A stretch of 64,000 nt of DNA from Tubiluchus corallicola (taxonomy: Eukaryota > Priapulida > Priapulimorpha > Priapulimorphida > Tubiluchidae), in the NCBI GenBank assembly GCA_030141605.1, contig JAQGDQ010000155.1, positions 250,001 through 314,000 of the forward strand, in the 5' to 3' direction. The notes beneath the pieces were generated by a model. It did no database searches, had not been told where the DNA came from, and saw only the letters and a program-made list of their open reading frames with translations. Position 1 is the stretch's first letter, and each line of letters opens with the position of its first letter. Of this stretch, positions 57,358 through 64,000 are shown piece by piece. The translations under genes were made by a program, and so were the position numbers.

Positions 57358-58538
57358 CTCTTAGCCGACTAAGGGGTTTTTATATATCACTAAAGACCAA
57401 GAGGGGTAAAAAATACCCCATTAAAATTTTGTTGAATATGTGTTACTAACTGGATAGAATGCCCAACTGGTAACAGAGGTGCTCCTGTTAGCCCTTTCAG
57501 TCCCAAATTATTTTTTAAAAAGAAAAAAATTTTTTGGCTTGGTACTTTTGTTCAGTATGTCCATCTTGTTTACACATAATAATTATTTTTTTCTACCTGT
57601 GCTAAATATAGCCTGTATCCCACGGCATACATTGGGATTCAATGGAAGCATAAAATGTGCTTCATTTTGCAACTGCTGATAATTTTTTAAAGTATTTAAG
57701 ACATTTGGTATGCATGCTATGCTGATCTGTACAAAGTCGTCTCTAAAGTACTGTACCTTGCGCAGTTTTTTATGCTATGTAGATGTTCTAGCTTGCCATT
57801 TTATCACCATTTTTAGTCTATTGTTATTGGCTTAAATCAAAATAACTATAAGAGGATTCAAATAACTGTCAGTTTTAAAACTAATTTTAAAGGCAGAAAA
57901 TATTCTCGTATCCCATGAGATACAACGGGTATGAAAGGGTTAGTACGAAACCAAGTTCTTCGGCAAGTTGGCATAGATATGTAAAGGCACCAATGACAAA
58001 AAGAGGCTTTCACCATTGCACTATATTGTTTGTGCTTGCGAAAATTTTTCATAATAGCCTAACCATGTTCATTGTTTAATTCTAAGACATCCACTTCGGT
58101 TTCACTGCTAAAGTTTCCGCCAAACTACTAAATGAAGAATGGCCACAAAGTTTAATATGAAATTTCCTCAACAGATTGTTAGGAAAATCTCTTTGTAGAA
58201 CAGCAGGCAGAATTAGAGGTTTGGAGCACTTCTCACTTTCTCGGCTGTAAATGTAAACACACATTGCTGCCAGAATACTGCACATAAAATTCCAAAATTT
58301 TGCCAACATAAACGACCAAGTTTGGTAATAAGTTACCCCACGTCTGGTAGTACGTATCCCTCGTGCTGTGCAAAAAGTATGAATAATAGTTTTCAGCAAG
58401 ACCAGGGTATGGTTGCATAACACATCGAAAAATATTTAATCCCTACTAGTTTAAAATTTTTTCATTGTGTGCATCAATGCAAAAATGGGAGCAAACGCAC
58501 CGGGGGGAATTTTTTACCCCACCGTGTTCGGTCAAGGG
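57358..58538. mobile_element. piggyBac-type element, outer copy (1.18 kb including insert)
   Basis: TTAA (57354-57357) precedes CTCTTAGCCGACTAAGGGG. On the right the reverse complement reads CCCTTGACCGAACACGGTGGG and is followed by TTAA (58539-58542). Imperfect TIRs starting CYCTT with TTAA duplications are the hallmark of piggyBac. GGGGTAAAAAATACCCC-like words occur near both ends. The inner MITE (57492-57939) is inserted 134 bp from the left end. The 113- and 61-codon minus-strand frames inside are not recognisable transposase. Confidence 0.7.
57492..57939. mobile_element. piggyBac-type MITE, inner copy (448 bp, TTAG flanks)
   Basis: It starts CCCTTTCAGTCCCAAATTAT and ends GGATAC-like sequence with GAAAGGG. 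It is nearly identical throughout to 62140-62596. The flanks are TTAG on both sides (57488-57491 and 57940-57943) instead of TTAA. Internal words GTATCCCA(C/T)G(G/A)(G/C)ATAC occur near both ends as subterminal repeats. Confidence 0.82.
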
Positions 58539-58588
58539 TTAAAATATCCATCTCATTTATGAAATTTACGTGCAATTTGTTTTTACAG

Positions 58589-59034
58589 AAAACCCTCTCG
58601 TGTGCAACTGCAATATGTCATGGTTAAGAGGGGAAAAGTGGAATCGATTGGAATTTGACTGTGTGGAGCCTAAACTGGATCAAGATACCGCAACACTGGA
58701 ATTTTTTAAACAGCAGTGTCAAATAGAAGCAGAGGAGCTATACGGAGGCGACATTTGTGAAACAGCCTTTAAACCTTATGAGAAAACCTGTTTTCCTGGA
58801 TCCACGTTCCCCACAACAACTAGATCTACCATCCGTTCCCCTCCCTTGCCTCCCTTACCTGAATCTACCACCTCTGGACCCACACCTTTGCCTACCATAT
58901 CTGAATCTACCACTTCTGGACCCGCAAATACGACAGCAAATACTACTGACGTTCAATCTACATCCGTGTTGCTTGCCGCGCCACCTGCTGTCATTTTCTG
59001 GCCATCTGTAGTCGCGTGCATTACAATACATTGA
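58589..59034 (+). CDS. LRR GPI-anchored protein, exon 3 (LRRCT, stalk, GPI signal)
   Basis: It completes codon 202 and encodes residues 203-349. It opens with NPLVCNCNMSWLRGEKW and FDCVEPKLDQD, the LRR C-terminal cap with its CxC and following cysteines (QQC, DIC, KTC). A Pro/Ser/Thr-rich stalk follows with a duplicated ESTTSGP module and sequons NTT. The chain ends with STSVLLAAPPAVIFWPSVV and ACITIH, a hydrophobic tail with no cytoplasmic part, as in GPI-anchored proteins. The acceptor is TTTTTACAG. The join with exon 2 reads YLEIRLLENPLVCNC, exactly the usual LRR-to-cap sequence, which strongly supports the splice. The stop is TGA at 59032. Confidence 0.88.
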
Positions 59035-59099
59035 AAGAAACGACTGATCCTTACCTAATATCAATCTCAATAAGTTTTGTTTGTTACAAGGTCATTCAT

Positions 59100-59105
59100 A
59101 ATAAA
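59100..59105 (+). terminator. polyadenylation signal AATAAA of the LRR gene
   Basis: The first AATAAA after the stop codon, 66 bp downstream; a second AT-rich region follows. It sets a short 3' UTR if used. Confidence 0.6.
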
Positions 59106-61659
59106 AGTATACGCTTTATATTATTAATATCTTTGCATTTTGTTTTTACCAAAATAGGCTTAAATATCCATAAAATGGCATTTCACATCTGAAAGTCTTT
59201 CACACAATGATATGATGAAATAAGAAATCTGTGGTTATTTTTTGGTCACAAATTTTATATTTAATATTCTATTTAATTTTAAAGAAGTGGGTTACTGTCA
59301 TGTAAACCTGATAAAAAAATAGATGAGTGAACAAAAAAAAAAGAACTGGGAGAAAGGTTAGATCACATAGGAAGGGTTGAAGGATGTGTTAGTGGAAATA
59401 GATTGTGCTATGTTGACATCAGCTCTAAAGATTTATCAATGATGCTTTGTTTTGTATAATCTGTACCAGGATTGTGGTATGACTGCTGCAGTAGGTGTGG
59501 TAAATTAGGAAGTGTTGTACTTGTTGAGAATCATTGCTCGGTATTTCTTTTTAAATTTTTGAATTGGCTGTGTTACATCCATTCCCTAATATAATCGTCC
59601 ATTTTGTATAGTAGTAGTATATTCAACGGTTATTAACTGGCGTGAAGAATTTGACACGCTGCGCCCCTTTTTCAGGAATTCACTTATATATGAGCGAAGC
59701 CAGTTTTTTACTACCCCCTTTTAGTTCCGTTCCGTTCAGTACTTCGTTGCTTCCACTACTGTGGTTGCGATATTTTTATCAACTAGATGAAACTAACCTT
59801 TCTTTAACTTTAATGTTTCGTTTACTCTGCACCATTAATTGGCAACAAATTTAGTAACTGCAAGTTATACATGTGTAAAATAATATTGCTTAACTCTAGT
59901 CGAGATTCAAATATTCAAAATCTTTAGAAATTTACTTCTTTTGCATAATTTTGAAGAAAACTCCAAGGCACAGCTGCTGATAAAAAAGGCAAACTTTCCG
60001 TGCTTTAACAATAAACAAGCATGATCTAATAACCTATGTACTTGCTTAGCTGATTTTTCTTACTTGCTCAGACCATTCATAGTATATTTAAATTTTGAAA
60101 CCAATATGTAGCATGCACGACCAATTTCATCAAGAATAACCAAGAATGCTCAATCAGTCCATTCCAAACATCAAGTCTAGACATAAGTGTGTACATTAGT
60201 TGTTTATTCTGTTAAAAAAACATAAACATGTAAATAAATAAATTGCTGCACATTTTGTGAAAATAATATTTTCAAATTAGTACATTTGCAAAGATTTTAA
60301 TATAAAACTCCAACTTAATTTTAGTTAATACAATTATCAATGTTGTGATTACTTAAATAAATTAATTGCCTAGTTCACGTTCACACCACTGATTAATAAA
60401 AAATGTTTATAAATAAATTAATAAACTGCTTTAATTTAAGTACCACACATATACAGTTAATTCCACTAGCTAACCAAATTGCAAAAATTATTAAAAATAA
60501 AAGTAACTCACATACATGCCTAAACAGTAAACATTAGAGCACCATTAGGGAACTGTAACAGCAAATTGACAATAAACACCATTTGCAACTGCAGACTACA
60601 GGAAACAATAATTTAATTAACTCAACAAAACAGAAGTTCTAAATTACATGTGACCAGCCCCAACATATCATGGCCAAGTGTCTGTTGCATTTCACAAAAC
60701 CGGGTACCTAAAGTCATGAACCATGAAATAACCTGACAGGTAAGTTGAGGTAACTGCCTGCTGACCTCAGAGGGCAGCACTGTCCAGCACACAATACAAA
60801 AAAGACAGCTTCAATTACACGTCTAAATCGCATTATTATCATTTATGAAACCCAATTTAAAAAATTGGTCCTAGAAATGCGTTAACCAAAGGGGTTATGC
60901 GGTTGCGAGCATATGTCGTAAGTTGTACTGAAGTTTATAGTACTTAGCAAAGTAGCGGCCGACCAGCAAGTGGCACCTGGCATTTGTTAGTATATGTAGT
61001 TTGTATTAGAGAGAAAACAAGTGTGTAATATATGTCAAAAAAGGAAAAGTAAGGCAGGTCAGTAAGAATAGCGATAGTAGAATAGCGATAAATAAAGTTT
61101 CGTAAAAGAGGATCTTGGAAAATAGGTTTATATATTATAGTTTTTAGTTATTTGGGAGGTGATTATGGTTATTGTTAGTTTTCTGTTTTATAAAGATTAC
61201 TCTTGTTTATGTTCGGTACATTAAAATAGATTTTTGCTTTTCAAGGTTGACATTGTTATCATTGAATTTTTTAAGCTTTTTTAAATTCACTTATGTAGGA
61301 ACGTATTTATAATCATAAAAAACAGCTTGTGTTTATGGAGTGAGATTTTGTATACATATAGCTGTATTATTTAGCAAGGAATATGTTATGTAAGGAGTAT
61401 GGAAAACAAATCAAAATACAAAATGTTGGAGTCGTCAGTGGGACCTGAGAGCCGAGTTTCGGCCGCTAGAAATTGTTAAATATTTAAAATTTCTGGGAAT
61501 AAAAACTTTAGTTGATTTTAAGTGGGAAGTTAATATGCCCTGTTGAGTAAGTGCACTGTTTAGGTCACTAATGTGATTTTAGAATCAACTAATGCAATTT
61601 GTAGCGCTTTAATAGTTCAAATTAGGTAAAAAAAAGGTTGAAAAAATAAAAACGGTTAT

Positions 61660-61777
61660 AAGCAAAGCAAAATAATCGTAATTAAACGTGCCTCGTTCAG
61701 TGAGAAAAAAGGTGTCAGATATTCAACGTCATTAAAACGAAACATCATTAAATGAAGACATTCAACAAGGCTTACTG
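61660..61777 (-). mobile_element. pogo/Tigger-type MITE, partial copy
   Basis: The minus strand reads CAGTAAGCCTTGTTGAATG, TTTCGTTTTAATGACG and TGACACCTTTTTTCTCACTG, matching the left arm of the element at 28080 (CAGTAAGTCCTCG, TTTCGTTTTAACGACG, TGACACCTTTTTTCACTTC). TA follows at 61778-61779. The other end is missing. Confidence 0.7.
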
Positions 61778-62139
61778 TAATATTTTTGTAAATGTAAGAA
61801 GTATTCGTAAGACTTAAACGTTTAGAGAGAAAACGAAACACGAAATGCATTAATTTTGATTTCACACTGAAAGATAATTATTAATCATAATTTTCTTCGT
61901 CACAAATAATCCAGCAATGTTTCATTGTTCACAATGTTTAGAAAACTTACGCAATGAATTTGCCTGAATATCACAATCATTCACATTTTTGGTATCAATA
62001 TCGTTACGTAAAAATTGGTGACAAAAATTTGTACAGGAAATATCTAGACATCTTTCTATAAATTCTGTCGATATTGATATATAAAATTCAAGTTTTTTGC
62101 AAACTTGCACACGATCATAGAAGCAGTGTCAATACTTAA

Positions 62140-62596
62140 CCCTTTCAGTCCCAAATTATTTTTTAATAAGACAAAATTTTTTGGCTTGGTACTTTTGTTC
62201 AGTATGTCCATCTTGTTTACACATAATAATTATTTTTTCTACCTGTGCCCGCGTGCTAAATATAGCCTGTATCCCACGGGATACATTGGGATTCAATGGA
62301 AGCATAAAATGTGCTTCATTTTGCAATTGCTGATAATTTTTTAAAGTATTTAAGACATTTAGTATGCATGCTATGCTGATCTGTACAAAGTCGTCTCTAA
62401 AGTACTGTACCTTGCGCAGTTTTTGTGCTACGCAGATTTTCTAGTTTGCCATTTTATCACCATTTTTAGTCTATTGTTATTGGCTTAAATCAAAATAACT
62501 ATTAACAGAACAAATAACTGTCAGTTTTAAAATTTTACTAATTTCAAAGGCAGAAAATATTCCCGTATCCCACGGGATACAACGGGTAGGAAAGGG
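62140..62596. mobile_element. piggyBac-type MITE, TTAA-flanked (457 bp)
   Basis: TTAA (62136-62139), then CCCTTTC at the start; GAAAGGG at the end, then TTAA (62597-62600). The body is near-identical to the inner MITE at 57492-57939, with small indels. Palindromic GTATCCCACGGGATAC occurs near both ends (about 62270 and 62565). No transposase. Confidence 0.88.
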
Positions 62597-63189
62597 TTAA
62601 AGGGATTGATTAGCTAGATAGTCTTTTGAAAAGAAGTAGTGAAATGGCAGAGATGTCGTAGTCACATATTGCGGTGAACGTAGAACCAGGAGACTAATGC
62701 CTGTTTAAGCATGATCATGTACTGCAGCGTTAGTTTCTGACGTCATATGATGTAAAGACCATTTTTCGTGACATCATGCGTTTAAACTGTGCTATAACAC
62801 CTATGAAAATTTGCTTGATGCACAAGGGAAGACGCCTGAAATTGCACAAACTGTGTTAGTTTTTGACGTATGCAATAGCTATGCTTAGTTGCCATTAATT
62901 AATTTTCTAAACTAATTATTCAAATATAAAGAATAACTGTTAACTTTTATAGGCAAGAAATGGGCAGCAAATTAAAATGAGATTGGGTCTAAACAATCGT
63001 CCAGTCTTCCTTTAACTTTCAGTTTTTGCTAGTTTCTCAAAAGTTGAACCTTTAGCATGGTAAAAGGCTATTAACTGAGGTTAATTAAAGGACATGTAAT
63101 TAAAGCAAGTCTCAGAAAATTTTCGCTAAAGAATTATAACAGTCAGAGGTAATCTTAAGCGTTTATCGTACTCACGTTGAAAGAATTTC

Positions 63190-63345
63190 CTTTTTGTTTT
63201 CATTTTAAATACTCCCGCGAGACTGTCACGGCGGCGCCATATTAGATGGCGTCACGGAAGCACAACACAAATCTTTATAGTACACGTGCTCAGAACCCAC
63301 TGCGACTGTGTTCGAGTGATGTCATGCCACGTGATCAGTCACATG
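63190..63345. promoter_or_regulatory. CpG-rich promoter-like patch
   Basis: CTCCCGCGAGAC, CACGGCGGCGCCATATTAGA and TGGCGTCACGG stand out in AT-rich DNA. Back-to-back YY1-like GGCGCCAT/ATGGCG words and a TCTCGCGG word suit a bidirectional housekeeping-type promoter. A 36-codon plus-strand frame from ATGGCGTCACGGAAG is open but unrecognised. Confidence 0.3.
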
Positions 63346-64000
63346 CTGGCTTTTGAATTGGCGATCTGTAATGCAATTTGCACATGTATATGCTGCATAA
63401 GAATCTCTTTTGTAATTTCTGGGTAATATTGCATTTATATTTACATTTACTTCAGTGGAAAATTATCTGTATTATTATTATAACTGTAAGATGCAAAGTG
63501 GAAATAAATAAGCTTAAATTTAAACTTAAATACCTTGGGCTGCGAGGTGCTGTCTAGCGCGCACAAACACGCTATCTGGTACACTTAATCTTTGATCTTT
63601 TCATTCGCTGATATTGTGGAAAACGTACCTTACTACTTCAGTGAAAATTTCGAACAAAAAAAGACATTGCTATTCTCCTGTGTGTTTTAGATAGTCCAGA
63701 TTAATTGTTTAGGCCTGAAAATTTGTGTTCATTACCCTTCCTGTAAGCCAGATACCAACTTACCTACATTACCGCCGAAAAAAATAGTGATAGACAGACA
63801 TACATACAGACAGACAGAACCGATAACTTTACAGTTCCCTACTTCGTTGGAGCAACTATAGTCATCGAGTAACTATTAATAAAGCACATTAACATTAATA
63901 TATAGCATTAAGATAGATTCTTACTTGATAAATTACTTCTTACTAGCATTAAGATAATAATGACGTTTATTAGATTAGCATGGAGGCCTTTCTCCAAACC

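Larger units (their letters stand above)
53031..58588 (+). other. LRR gene intron 2 (5.6 kb)
   Basis: Bounded by GTAATA and TTTTTACAG. It contains an R1 copy, donor-like repeats, the 36-bp minisatellite, a LINE relic and a nested piggyBac pair ending 46 bp before the acceptor. 55780-57350 is AT-rich; 55980-56040 and 56560-56620 share words (GATGACAGCAGCAGC-like) but no gene is seen. Confidence 0.75.
59110..64000. other. downstream flank of the LRR gene
   Basis: 59110-61650 is AT-rich, with no repeat family or gene that I can support. After that come a pogo-type MITE fragment, a piggyBac MITE and a CpG-rich patch. At 63780-63850 a (GACA)n-like run (GACAGACATACATACAGACA) followed by ACAGTTCCCTACTTCGTTGG resembles a common end of dispersed invertebrate repeats. 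Confidence 0.5.

Noticed and set aside
57105-57449. 114-codon plus-strand frame at 57.1 kb
   Set aside because: It reads through the left TTAA and terminus of the outer piggyBac element, so its end is transposon sequence; no domain was recognised.
58082-58423. 113-codon minus-strand frame inside the piggyBac element as transposase
   Set aside because: No recognisable DDE or cysteine-rich C-terminal motif; two overlapping frames arise from a local duplication.
46824-59034. Calling the LRR gene a variable lymphocyte receptor
   Set aside because: The layout is similar, but there is no VLR-type LRRNT, no cassette arrays were seen, and the gene is already complete in germline form by splicing. 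Homology cannot be claimed from layout.

Overview
The window is AT-rich DNA from an invertebrate animal nuclear genome. It has split genes with GT-AG introns of about 5 kb, 5S-rRNA-derived and LINE retroelements, cut-and-paste transposon remnants and abundant microsatellites. I cannot name the phylum from sequence alone. There are no operons, CRISPR arrays or bacterial features. Almost every long open frame is a tandem-repeat artefact.

Two protein genes can be assembled, arranged head to head. (1) On the minus strand is the 5' end of an L-type (Cav1) voltage-gated calcium channel alpha-1 subunit: exon 1 (34664-34682, start codon), exon 2 (28785-29124) and exon 3 (23796-23901). All junctions are GT-AG and in phase, giving the first 155 residues up to the first membrane segment. 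The rest of the gene should lie to the left of the window; positions 1-23795 look like intron 3. A short uORF and a CpG-rich NRF1/YY1-like patch near 35.05 kb are the likely promoter side. (2) On the plus strand is a complete three-exon gene (46824-46875, 52479-53030, 58589-59034) for a 349-residue secreted leucine-rich-repeat protein. It has a signal peptide, a short LRR ectodomain, an LRRCT cap, a Ser/Thr/Pro stalk and a C-terminal hydrophobic tail typical of a GPI anchor.

The rest is introns and intergenic DNA filled with repeats. LINE fragments (at least five types, nearly all 3' ends) lie at about 0.8, 3.8, 6.2, 10.1, 19, 22, 27.5, 29.5, 30.5, 35.5, 42.6, 49.8, 50.7, 51-52.4 and 55.5 kb; one retains a recognisable reverse transcriptase with YADD. 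A full 5S-headed SINE (48739-49332) is nested inside a fold-back element with telomere-like repeats. piggyBac-type MITEs occur at 57.4-58.5 kb (nested pair) and 62.1-62.6 kb, and pogo/Tigger-type MITEs at 28.1 and 61.7 kb. A MITE with 27-bp perfect terminal inverted repeats sits at 45.8-46.0 kb. Three unnamed dispersed families (called R1, R2, R3 here) recur throughout. Large tandem arrays include a 17-bp minisatellite (36 kb), a 1-kb GAT array (44 kb), a TTAC array (45.6 kb) and a 36-bp minisatellite inside intron 2 of the LRR gene (54-55 kb).

The most notable points are the reconstructed Cav1 and LRR genes, the transposons that end within about 50-60 bp of both LRR splice acceptors, a matched TTAG (not TTAA) duplication around a piggyBac MITE, the 17-bp array that reads the same peptide in all three frames, and the 36-bp array whose flank carries splice-donor motifs that the array units have lost.
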